From JAWWPY01 sp033854735 (GTDB lineage: Bacteria; Actinomycetota; Actinomycetes; Streptosporangiales; Streptosporangiaceae): a DNA stretch of 64,000 nt. How positions within the stretch are numbered: position 1 is the first letter of the stretch; every line of letters begins with the position of its first letter. The translations under genes were made by a program, and so were the position numbers. The notes under the pieces are model-generated. The model saw nothing but the letters and a program-made list of their open reading frames with translations, did not search any database and was not told the origin of the DNA. The DNA is taken from the NCBI GenBank assembly GCA_033854735.1, contig JAWWPY010000482.1:1-64000 (forward strand), read 5' to 3'. Positions 42,483-49,834 of this stretch are shown here, in pieces.

Positions 42483-43229
42483 TCACCCGATGTTGAGGGG
42501 AACGAGCGCGCCGAGTACGACGATCATGATTATGATCAATATCATGATGCCCACGAGCGCTTTCGTCCGTGTCTCGGCTTCGACAGCGGCGTCTGCTGCC
42601 TCCCACGCTACCTGGGCTGCGCGTACCGCGGTTTCGGCGGCGACCGCGGCCCCCGCCTGAAGGCGCGCCTGGATTCGGAGAGCGGCAAGGATGTCCGCCT
42701 CCACTTTGGCGGCTGCTTTCTCGATCCGATCTAGCGTGGCGATGCTTGCCGCTGCGGCCTGGAGCGCGACCGAATCGGCCATGTTCCCGGTCGTGGGGAA
42801 CGCACTCGGTGGCATCGTGAGTTGACCGGCCAGCGATGCGGATGTGGTAGGTGCGGTGTTCCCTGGAGCGGCGATGGTGTATTCCTCGTGCCCCACGTTG
42901 TGGGGGTCCGCCAGCAACGCTCCCAAGATCGCGTCGGGCTCGCGCACATCTTGGTCGGCTGCCTTGTCCGCGGCTGTTGAAGCGCGGGCCATGGCCGGGC
43001 TCACGACTCCGGCCGCCGCCTCGGTCTCCTGTCGCGCCTGAGCGACCGATGCGTCGCGAAGGAAGTTGACAACAGCCTCCCCGGCCGCGGCGGCCAGGTC
43101 CGGGGGGGCGGGCGCTGCCGCTGAGGAGGATGGAACGCGCCGGCGCTTGCGGAGGTGCGGACCACGGCGGTGGCGGTCCGGTGCCGCGGTCACGGGCCGT
43201 GGGCTGGTCAGGGACGGACGATTCGCCAT
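42483..43229 (-). CDS. Tail-anchored helical protein of unknown function
   Basis: A 248-residue protein with a basic, Pro-rich N-terminus (about 40 residues), a long Ala/Glu/Gln-rich helical stretch with probable coiled coil (residues 150-220), and one very hydrophobic C-terminal segment (GIMILIIIMIVVLGALVPL) that ends two residues before the stop. This is a tail-anchor topology with the bulk in the cytoplasm. No similarity recognised. It lies antisense between a receiver gene and a histidine kinase gene. Confidence 0.6.
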   Translation of the reverse strand: MANRPSLTSPRPVTAAPDRHRRGPHLRKRRRVPSSSAAAPAPPDLAAAAGEAVVNFLRDASVAQARQETEAAAGVVSPAMARASTAADKAADQDVREPDAILGALLADPHNVGHEEYTIAAPGNTAPTTSASLAGQLTMPPSAFPTTGNMADSVALQAAAASIATLDRIEKAAAKVEADILAALRIQARLQAGAAVAAETAVRAAQVAWEAADAAVEAETRTKALVGIMILIIIMIVVLGALVPLNIG

Positions 43230-43728
43230 GCCACTTAGCTTCTTTCGTGCCGGGCAACGACCGCCGTCGCCCTGCGTCCGCGGGCGGCCATCCTGCCGAT
43301 GGTAACTTAACGTGATCAGTATGTCACATTTAGTTCAGCTTAGCCAGCCGCAGCGGCTCGCCGGGCGATCAGGCGGGCGTCTGCGCGTCGCCACTGGAGC
43401 CAGGCCAGGCTCCTCCCACGGGCTGGGGATTCACCGGTCGCGTCCTCGGCTGGCGTGGCTCGAAGTTCCCGGCTATGCGGCCGGCTGCCAATTGCAATCA
43501 CGGATCGGTGCAGCTTTCTAGGCCGCATGCAGCCCGGCTTCAATCGCCGCGTGGCAATTCGCGCAAATAATTACCTATTCAGTCCACTTGACCCAGGCAC
43601 GATCATAGATGACTGCCATATTGCCGCACAGTCTTGGCCCTTCGAGGGCCGGCTTCGCATACTACGGTCTTCGGGTTGTATGGTAGGCAGAGTGGATCAG
43701 TGACGCTCAACTCGGGGAGGGCGGGCAC
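43230..43728. other. Intergenic region with hairpin
   Basis: About 500 bp with no supported gene. Near 43640 GGCCCT-TCG-AGGGCC forms a tight 6-bp hairpin. The region is more AT-rich than neighbouring genes. GGGAGG at about 43715 lies before the TTG that opens the N-terminal kinase fragment. Confidence 0.4.
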
Positions 43729-43906
43729 TTGGATGACACCGTACTGGCGGCCTTGATGGCTGCGGCTGTGGGCCCGGGATTGGCAAAGGCTTCGACGGAA
43801 TCGATTGTGCCGGACCAGATAACCGGGGCCCCAGGTCACGGGTTCAAGCCGCTTCGCGACGGGAAAGCCCGGGGAAAGCCGTGCGCAGGCCGCGGAACTG
43901 GCCGAA
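43729..43906 (+). pseudogene. Out-of-frame N-terminal part of the histidine kinase
   Basis: TTG 43729, preceded by GGGAGG, opens a frame (MDDTVLAALMAAAVGPGLA) that runs to 43926. Dropping one A from the AAA run at 43875-43877 joins it smoothly to the kinase frame (DGKARG then SRAQAAELAEVRAQLRET), giving a continuous heptad-like helix. Either a frameshift mutation, a sequencing slip or programmed frameshifting. Confidence 0.55.
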
Positions 43907-45169
43907 GTGCGGGCACAGTTGCGTGAGACCCACGAGACCATCGAAGCGATCCGCGGCCGTGCCGCCGACCCGCCGGTGACCGGCCCACCCGGACAGGAGC
44001 AGGTCTACGCCCCGGCCAGCGCCAATCGCGCGGACCGGCTCATCCTGGAAGCGATGGAAGAGGGCGCCGCTACGGTCTCCCCCCGAGGGGTCATCCTCAG
44101 CGCTAACCCGCGGCTGGGCTCCATGACCGGACGGACTGCCGAGGAACTGGTCGGCGCCGCGGCGCACGACCTGGTCTCCGACGCCCACCACGGCACATTC
44201 ACCCGTCTGCTCGACGTCGGCGCCGGTGACTGCGCTCGCGGCGAGGTGGAGCTGACCGGGCCTGACGGCACGACCATACCGGTACAGCTCGCGGTCAGCG
44301 GCTTCGATCTCGACGGCACGCTCACGCGGTGCCTAGTCCTGTCCGATCTCACCGCACAACGCCACGCCGAAGCTGAGGTTCGGACGCTCCGCGCCGAGCT
44401 CGAAGCTTGCGTCGCACAGCGCACCGCCGACCTGGGGCGGGCGAACGAGAACTTCGAAGCGTTCACCTACTCCGTCTCCCATGACCTGCGCGCCCCGCTC
44501 CGGGGGTTGAGCGGATTCAGCGAAGCGCTGCTGGAGGACTACGGCGAGAGTCTCGACGAAACCGGCTGCAGCTACGCCCGAGGTATTCAGGTGGCGAGTG
44601 AGCGGATGGCTGCGCTCATTGACGGCCTGCTGCGACTGGCCCAGGTGTCGCGGGCCGGCCTCAACCTCAAACCGGTCAATATCAGCGCGGAGGTCACCGC
44701 CATCGCTGACCGGCTACGGTCCCGTGAACCCGACCGCCGGGTCCATTTTTCCATCCAAGATGATGTCTGGGCGACGGCGGATTCCACTGTTATCCGGATC
44801 CTGCTGCAGAACCTGGTCGAAAACGCGTGGAAGTTTACTGCCCGGCGTGACGACGCCACCATCGAATTCGCCACCGCAGCGGCCTATGACGGCGCAGTCT
44901 GCTGCTATGTGCGCGACGACGGGGCCGGCTTCGACCCGGCCTATGCGGGCAAGCTGTTCCAGCCGTTCCGGCGGCTGCACGCGGCAGGCGACTTCCTCGG
45001 GGCCGGCATAGGCCTGGCCAGCGTGAAGCGGATCGTGGAATGCCACGGGGGTCGTGCGTGGGCCGAGGGGACCGTCGGCGAGGGCGCGACCTTCTACTTC
45101 ACCCTCGGCGCGGGGAACCTGCAGGAGAAACGGGCCGATCCTGCTGACAGCGAGCAAGCAAGGCCATGA
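43907..45169 (+). CDS. PAS-domain sensor histidine kinase
   Basis: A 420-residue kinase in this frame: helical start (RAQLRETHETIEAI), PAS domain (residues about 45-150, GVILSANPRLGSMTGRTAEE), a linker, HisKA with phospho-acceptor His in YSVSHDLRAPLRGLSGFSEA, and HATPase_c with N box LLQNLVENAWKFT, VRDDGAGFD and GAGIGLASVKRIVECHGG. No transmembrane helix, so probably cytoplasmic; the layout resembles phytochrome-type kinases. GTG 43907 is the first in-frame start, but the natural N-terminus probably lies in the frameshifted stretch from 43729. The receiver gene at 45531 and that at 41783 are candidate partners. Confidence 0.87.
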   Translation: MRAQLRETHETIEAIRGRAADPPVTGPPGQEQVYAPASANRADRLILEAMEEGAATVSPRGVILSANPRLGSMTGRTAEELVGAAAHDLVSDAHHGTFTRLLDVGAGDCARGEVELTGPDGTTIPVQLAVSGFDLDGTLTRCLVLSDLTAQRHAEAEVRTLRAELEACVAQRTADLGRANENFEAFTYSVSHDLRAPLRGLSGFSEALLEDYGESLDETGCSYARGIQVASERMAALIDGLLRLAQVSRAGLNLKPVNISAEVTAIADRLRSREPDRRVHFSIQDDVWATADSTVIRILLQNLVENAWKFTARRDDATIEFATAAAYDGAVCCYVRDDGAGFDPAYAGKLFQPFRRLHAAGDFLGAGIGLASVKRIVECHGGRAWAEGTVGEGATFYFTLGAGNLQEKRADPADSEQARP

Positions 45170-45530
45170 GGCCCGTGCCCAGGAGATGCCCTTTACGAGT
45201 TATGTCAGCCTAGCCTGGCCAAGGTAGGCCTCGCGTTCATGGACAGCACCAGGCGGGGTCAGTGATGAGCAGAGGTACTGGGCTCTCCATGATCACGGGA
45301 TATTTCCGTGGCCATGTGTCACGGAATGCTCCGTGATCATGGAAGCGGAGCCGGGAGAGGGTGCAGCGGCGGGCTTGGATGGCGAGAACAAATGATCAGG
45401 CCAAGGCCGCACTCACGCAACGACGCGCCGGGCATGCCGACACGCACCGCGAACTGCCTGACCACGAGCCGGCCGGTTAACAACAAGCCAAGGTTAGTTA
45501 CGGAAAGTAACTGCAGGAAGGGTGCGCCAG
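45170..45530. other. Intergenic region carrying palindromic element copy 1
   Basis: About 360 bp between kinase and receiver genes. It holds the palindromic repeat detailed separately and an AT-richer stretch from 45480. AGGAAGG just before 45531 is the receiver ribosome-binding site. No terminator recognised. Confidence 0.45.
45275..45380. repeat. Palindromic repeat element, copy 1 (intergenic)
   Basis: Core arms CCATGATCACGG (45287-45298) and CCGTGATCATGG (45331-45342) are perfect inverted repeats; an inner TTCCGTG/CACGGAA pair nests inside. Similarity to a second copy at 46853-46965 extends beyond the core on both sides (for example ACTGGxCTCTC before and GGAAGCGGxGCC after). Confidence 0.8.
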
Positions 45531-45893
45531 ATGCCGCGGATTCTGGTGGTTGACGATGAAGCGGTCCAGCGACTCCTGCTCCGGAGGATCTTCGAGCGGG
45601 CCGGGCATGACGTGACCGAGGCCATCGACGGCACCGCCGCGCTGGCGGCCGGGCGGGAGTCCCCACCAGATCTGGTGGTCACCGACATAACGATGCCGGT
45701 CATGGATGGCCTGGAACTTATCCGGCGCCTGCGTGACGACCCGGCCACGGCGCACATCCCGATCCTGGCCGTGAGCGGGGACACTCATGGGGCTGGTGCC
45801 GCGGACGCGGTCGTGCCCGCGCCGTACGACCGGCACCAACTCCTCGCGGTCGTGGATGCCCTGCTGGAAAAAGGGCGCGGTATGCGCCAGTAG
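45531..45893 (+). CDS. Single-domain response regulator, lacking the conserved Lys
   Basis: A 120-residue stand-alone receiver: acidic pocket ILVVDDEAVQ, phospho-acceptor Asp in LVVTDITMPVMDG, switch residue in ILAVSGD. The normally invariant Lys of the K-P motif is replaced (VVPAPYDRHQ), so phosphorylation signalling may be altered. ATG at 45531 is preferred, with AGGAAGG 8 nt upstream; GTG 45522 overlaps that site. It follows the histidine kinase gene by 360 bp on the same strand. Confidence 0.82.
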   Translation: MPRILVVDDEAVQRLLLRRIFERAGHDVTEAIDGTAALAAGRESPPDLVVTDITMPVMDGLELIRRLRDDPATAHIPILAVSGDTHGAGAADAVVPAPYDRHQLLAVVDALLEKGRGMRQ

Positions 45894-46022
45894 TGCTTTG
45901 TTGGGTATATCGCTCGGTCGGCTCCCGGTTGATATGTGATCTGCTACCCGTCGTGACACCGGGGATGGAGCAGGTCTGGCCGCGGCTGGAGGCGCCTGCG
46001 GAAGCAGCCATTAACCCGTCCC

Positions 46023-46100
46023 ATGGCCCATGCCAGCGATCTCGCCATCCTCCTGTCCGCCAACGGTGCCCTGGCCCAGGCGATCCGTGCGGCACACTGA
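46023..46100 (+). pseudogene. Remnant of a DsbA-like gene C-terminus
   Basis: The frame ends ILLSANGALAQAIRAAH and a stop, aligning with ITLVSPNEVLSQLILAAH at the end of the intact DsbA-like gene (40964). The following bases (GCGGCACACTGAGC then GCATGCTGCG) match the DsbA-FucU junction almost exactly. The rest of the gene is missing. Confidence 0.6.
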
Positions 46101-46105
46101 GCGGC

Positions 46106-46273
46106 ATGCTGCGGTTTCCCCTCATTCATCCCCCGCTGCTGGCCGCGCTCGGGCAGCTCGACTTCTACGCCGCGTGCCGGGAGAGCGACCTGGCGCTGTG
46201 CGTCGCCACCGGCGACGACCGGCTCTATGCCAACGTGCTGCTGACCATCGGCTATATCACTCCCCCAGCCTGA
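46106..46273 (+). pseudogene. Internally deleted RbsD/FucU copy
   Basis: A 55-residue frame that keeps the first 17 residues (MLRFPLIHPPLLAALG) and the last 38 (LDFYAACRESDLALCVATGD to the stop) of the 141-residue FucU-like protein at 40969 but lacks 86 residues between. The loss removes the GHG and ADAN motifs, so mutarotase activity is not expected. The missing 258 bp equals the distance between two CACTCGG repeats in the intact gene. Convergent with lutC, 9 bp apart. Confidence 0.8.
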
Positions 46274-46282
46274 CGCAGCCGG

Positions 46283-47368
46283 TTAGCCGGGATCGGCGAT
46301 GAGCACGTGCAGGGTGCGCGGGCCGTGCACGCCCTCGACCCGGACCAGTTCGATGTCGCTGGTCGCGGAGGGGCCCGAGATCAGCGTGTGCGGCCGGGCC
46401 GGGTCCAGCCGGGCGAAGGCGCCGGGAAGGTCGGCGGCCACCTGATCATGCCTCACCACCACGAGATGGAAGTCGGGCACCAGGGTAACGGCGCGGCGGC
46501 CCTGACCAGGGCCGTGGTCCAGCACGATGGTCCCGGTCTCGGCGATCGCGACGGCGCACCCGGTCAGCACCCCGGCCGCAGCGTCCAGCATCGCGGTGTC
46601 CAGCGGCGGATCGTCGGCGATGAGCGCGGCCCGTGGGGACCGCTCGGCGCACCGGCCCAGCCACTCGGCCGGCACCCCCTGCGGCACGATGAATTGCACC
46701 CCGGCACCCCCGTCCCCAGTCCCAGCCGTCCCGGCCGTCCCGTCCCCAGTCCCAGCCGTCCCGGCCGTCCCGTCCCCAGTCCCAGCCGTCCCGGCCCCCA
46801 TCCCAGCCGTCCCGGCAATCCCATAGGCCCCAGCAGTCGCATCCCCAGCCCCTGAAGGACTGGACTCTCTATGATCACGGAATATTTCTGGGGCTATGTG
46901 TCCGGAATCTTCCGTGATCATGGAAGCGGGGCCCGGAACGGGCTCTGTGGCGGGCTCAGGTGCTGTGGCGGGCTCAGGTGCCATAGCGGACTCAGGTGTC
47001 GCCGCGCGGTCGGCGAGTACCCGGGCGATCGCGTCGGGCAGCGCGCTGGCCGGAACGCGCTCGACCACAGCGCGGTAGTCGGCCGCCCGCTCGGCGAACA
47101 GGGCAACGATGTCGTGGGCGGCGGGCTCGTGGTGGGCAGCCAGGTAGTCGCGCGGCAATGCGGCGTACTCGGCGTCGATGCGCCGCTGCCGGTCAGCCAC
47201 GTCATCACCGATCGCCGCCCGGACCCGGCGCAGCACCCGTTCCCGGGCCCCTTGGCCCGTGCCAGGACTGCCGCCGGTCCCGGGGCCGCCAGCCGCCTGG
47301 GACGCCGGGACCTGACCCGTGCCAGGACTGCCGCCGGTCCCGGGGCCGGGCGCCCGGGGCTCAGTCAT
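46283..47368 (-). CDS. lutC: LUD-domain lactate utilization protein C, expanded
   Basis: LutC is one of three subunits oxidising L-lactate to pyruvate. The core LUD domain occupies residues about 225-361 (CAVAIAETGTIVLDHGPGQG, VPDFHLVVVRHDQ, LISGPSATSDIELVRVEGVHG). The N-terminal helical part is residues 40-120. Between them is a roughly 100-residue insert with Pro/Ala repeats, a peptide encoded by a palindromic repeat element (SMITEDSGHIAPEIFRDHRE) and three G-T-A-G-T-A-G-T-G-D units; the extreme N-terminus is also duplicated (GPGTGGSPGTGQ twice). ATG 47368 overlaps the lutB stop by 8 bp. Whether the swollen protein still works is unknown. Confidence 0.88.
   Translation of the reverse strand: MTEPRAPGPGTGGSPGTGQVPASQAAGGPGTGGSPGTGQGARERVLRRVRAAIGDDVADRQRRIDAEYAALPRDYLAAHHEPAAHDIVALFAERAADYRAVVERVPASALPDAIARVLADRAATPESAMAPEPATAPEPATEPVPGPASMITEDSGHIAPEIFRDHRESSPSGAGDATAGAYGIAGTAGMGAGTAGTGDGTAGTAGTGDGTAGTAGTGDGGAGVQFIVPQGVPAEWLGRCAERSPRAALIADDPPLDTAMLDAAAGVLTGCAVAIAETGTIVLDHGPGQGRRAVTLVPDFHLVVVRHDQVAADLPGAFARLDPARPHTLISGPSATSDIELVRVEGVHGPRTLHVLIADPG
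46711..46800. repeat. 30-bp tandem repeat, three units, inside lutC
   Basis: Three contiguous 30-bp units beginning CGTCCCCAGTCCCAGCCGTC; the first two are identical, the third diverges at its end. Each encodes ten Gly/Thr/Ala-rich residues on the minus strand. Confidence 0.9.
46853..46965. repeat. Palindromic repeat element, copy 2 (inside lutC)
   Basis: Core arms ATGATCACGGAA (46871-46882) and TTCCGTGATCAT (46910-46921) form a perfect 12-bp inverted repeat. The element is read through in frame by lutC. Inner sequence (ATATTTC, GGC, ATGTGTC, CGGAAT) and both flanks align with the intergenic copy near 45300. Confidence 0.82.
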
Positions 47369-48803
47369 GGTCCGGACCCCTGGTTCTGGCCCACCAGGCG
47401 CGGAACGACTCGGGCGGCGGCGCGGGCGCGTCCCGGGTGCGGGTCCACGCGCTGAGCGGCGGCGGCAGCCGCCGGATCCACCCACGGCGCGCCACCAGCT
47501 TGCGGCTGGCCGATGCCGCGCGCTGGGCCACGCCCAGCCGCCATGGCGATCGCAACGTCCATGCGGCAGCACCCATCGCCATTCGTTCGGGGCTGGGCAG
47601 GCCATGCCGTTTCGCGTCCACCACCTTCCCGCGCAGGTGGACCAGCGCCTCCGGGATGTTGATCGCCACCGGGCACACGTCGTAGCAGGCTCCGCAGAGG
47701 CTGGAGGCGTACGGCAGCGAAGCGTCGATCGGCGAGGTGACGCCGCGCAGCAGCGGGGTGATGATCGCGCCGATCGGCCCCGGGTAGGGCGAGCCGTAGG
47801 CATGCCCGCCGGTCCGCTCGTACACCGGGCACACGTTCAGGCAGGCTGAGCAGCGGATGCAGCGCAGCGCCTGGCGGCCAGTGGCATCGGCGAGCGCGCC
47901 GGTCCGGCCGTTGTCCAGGAGGACCAGGTGGAACGCCCGCGGGCCGTCACCCGGGGTCACCCCGCTCCAGGTCGATGTGTACGGGTTCATCCGCTCCGCG
48001 GTGGACGAGCGGGGCAGCAGCGCGAGGAACACCTCCAGGTCACGCCAGGACGGCAGCAACTTCTCGATGCCCACCACGGAGATCAGCGTCTCGGGCAGCG
48101 TTACGCACATCCGGCCATTGCCTTCAGACTCAACGACAACCAGCGTGCCGGTGTCGGCGATGGCGAAGTTCGCACCCGAGATCCCGACCGTGGCCTGCAG
48201 GAACGTACGGCGCAGATAGGACCGCGCCGCCCCGGCGAGGTCCGAGGGCTGGTCGGTGAGGCCAGCCGGCGCACCCGGCATCTCCCGGAGGAAGATGTCC
48301 CTGATCTCGGCCCGGTTGCGATGGATGGCTGGCACCAGGATGTGGCTGGGCCGGTCCCCGTCGAGCTGGACGATGAGCTCGGCGAGATCAGTTTCGAGCG
48401 CGTGGATGTGCTCGGCGGCGAGCGCCTCGTTGAGACCGGTCTCCTGGGTGACCATGGACTTGACCTTGACCACCTGATCAGCGCCCGCGGCCCGCACCAG
48501 GGAGATCACGATGTCGTTCGCCTCGGCCGCATCGGCCGCCCAGTGCACCTGCCCGCCCGCGCTGACCACCCGCTCCTCGAGGCGGGTCAGGTAGATGTCC
48601 AGGTTGGCCAGGGTGTGGTCCTTGATCGCCTTGGCCGCGGCGCGCAGCTCGGTCCAGTCGGACAGCTCGGCTACGGCCGCGGCCCGCTTAACCCTGATGG
48701 CGCCGGTGGCGTGCGCGAGGTTGCGGCGCAACTGTGAGTCCTGCAGGGCCGTGGCGGCCGCTTCGGGGAAGGCCGGCATGCCGAGGTACGTGGGCATGCT
48801 CAT
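47361..48803 (-). CDS. lutB: Iron-sulfur lactate utilization protein B
   Basis: A 480-residue LUD-domain iron-sulfur protein. The N-terminal two-thirds is the LUD fold (VKVKSMVTQETGLNEAL, NFAIADTGTLVVVESEGNGR); the C-terminal part has two [4Fe-4S] clusters: CIRCSACLNVCPVYE and CGACYDVCPVAIN. It passes electrons in LutABC-mediated L-lactate oxidation at the membrane or cytosol. ATG 48803 overlaps the lutA stop (ATGA), fixing the start. The C-terminal 60 residues are Arg/Pro-rich and variable. Confidence 0.94.
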   Translation of the reverse strand: MSMPTYLGMPAFPEAAATALQDSQLRRNLAHATGAIRVKRAAAVAELSDWTELRAAAKAIKDHTLANLDIYLTRLEERVVSAGGQVHWAADAAEANDIVISLVRAAGADQVVKVKSMVTQETGLNEALAAEHIHALETDLAELIVQLDGDRPSHILVPAIHRNRAEIRDIFLREMPGAPAGLTDQPSDLAGAARSYLRRTFLQATVGISGANFAIADTGTLVVVESEGNGRMCVTLPETLISVVGIEKLLPSWRDLEVFLALLPRSSTAERMNPYTSTWSGVTPGDGPRAFHLVLLDNGRTGALADATGRQALRCIRCSACLNVCPVYERTGGHAYGSPYPGPIGAIITPLLRGVTSPIDASLPYASSLCGACYDVCPVAINIPEALVHLRGKVVDAKRHGLPSPERMAMGAAAWTLRSPWRLGVAQRAASASRKLVARRGWIRRLPPPLSAWTRTRDAPAPPPESFRAWWARTRGPDHD

Positions 48804-49600
48804 GAACTCACCCGCCCGGTGCCCGTGTTCTGGGTGCCCGTGTTCTGGGTGCCCGTGCTTTTGGTGCCTGTGCTCTCGGTGCTGGCCAGGATCTCGGCGA
48901 GATGCATCGTGGCGACCCCCGTCCGCTGCCGGGCCAGCGCCCCGCCGACATGCATGAGGCAGGAGTTGTCGGAAGAGCAGAGTACCTGCGCACCGGTCTG
49001 CAGCACGGCGGACACCTTGTCCGAGCACATCGCCGCGGACACGTCCGGGTTCTTGAGCGAGAACGTGCCGCCGAAGCCGCAGCACGTCTCGGCATCGGGC
49101 AGATCAACGAGGTCGATCCCGCGCACCGCCCGGAGCAGCCGCAGCGGCGCATCGCCGACCCGCATCATCCGCAGCGAGTGGCAACTTGGGTGGTACGCCA
49201 CCCGGTGTGGGAAGTACGCGCCAACATCAGTGATCCCCAGCTCGTTCACGAGCAGCCCGGACAGCTCGTGCACGCGGGGTGCGATCCGCTCGGCGTCCCG
49301 GGCGAGGGCCCGGTTACCCGTGCTGGCCGCGAGCTCGGGGTGGTACTCACGGACCATCGCCGCGCAGGATGCCGACGGCGTGACGATCGCGTCGAACTTC
49401 CCGAACGCTTCTGTGAAGCCGGTTACCAGAGACAATGCCTCGCGGCGATAGCCGGAATTCAGGTGCATCTGGCCGCAGCATGTCTGGTCCATTGGGAAGG
49501 CCACCTCGTGGCCCAGCCGTTCCAGCAGCGTCACCACGGCCTGGCCGGCCTCGGGGAACAGCGTGTCGGCCAGGCAGGTCACGAACAGTGCGATCCGCAT
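48800..49600 (-). CDS. lutA: Cysteine-rich lactate utilization protein A
   Basis: A 266-residue protein with two CCG domains (DQTCCGQMHLNSGY; AETCCGFGGTFSLKNP), which hold a redox-active cluster as in glycolate oxidase GlpC/GlcF-type subunits. First gene of lutABC. The C-terminus carries a repetitive Thr/Gly tail (TGTQN units) from 15-bp tandem repeats that reach into the lutB overlap. Divergent from the SDR gene with 234 bp between; that gap carries the GntR-type palindrome. Confidence 0.94.
   Translation of the reverse strand: MRIALFVTCLADTLFPEAGQAVVTLLERLGHEVAFPMDQTCCGQMHLNSGYRREALSLVTGFTEAFGKFDAIVTPSASCAAMVREYHPELAASTGNRALARDAERIAPRVHELSGLLVNELGITDVGAYFPHRVAYHPSCHSLRMMRVGDAPLRLLRAVRGIDLVDLPDAETCCGFGGTFSLKNPDVSAAMCSDKVSAVLQTGAQVLCSSDNSCLMHVGGALARQRTGVATMHLAEILASTESTGTKSTGTQNTGTQNTGTGRVSS
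48818..48877. repeat. 15-bp minisatellite, four units, at the 3' end of lutA
   Basis: Four contiguous units GGTGCCCGTGTTCTG, the first two identical, the last two diverging. In frame; adds a Thr/Gly tail to LutA just before the lutB start. Confidence 0.9.
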
Positions 49601-49757
49601 GGGCCCTTCAGGCGGTCGGGGGCCCGGACGGGGCGAGGCCCGGGTCCGCCCATCGTACGGCTTGCGGTTCCGGCCTGCCTGGGCAGGTCTGACCTCTTAG
49701 CGGCGACTTCCGGGCAGGTCAGCTGACTGTGCGGCGCGCCCTGGCCTGATGGCAGAG

Positions 49758-49795
49758 TAGACGGTCGGCCTGGTCGTCCGCTATACATCGGATGT
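49758..49795 (+). promoter_or_regulatory. Promoter of SDR gene with ACATCGGATGT operator
   Basis: TAGACG (49758-49763), 18-bp spacer, TATACA (49782-49787). The palindrome ACATCGGATGT (49785-49795) overlaps the -10 box. The same motif lies in the transporter promoter and upstream of the gntR gene, so GntR repression is the likely control. Confidence 0.6.
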
Positions 49796-49834
49796 CTGTT
49801 CCAGCGCACCGCTCACCGTTTCGCGGAGGTCGCC

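Noticed and set aside
43295..43335. GTGATCAGTATGTCAC as a CRP-type site
   Set aside because: Half-sites are separated by 8 instead of 6 bases, and no associated promoter was seen.
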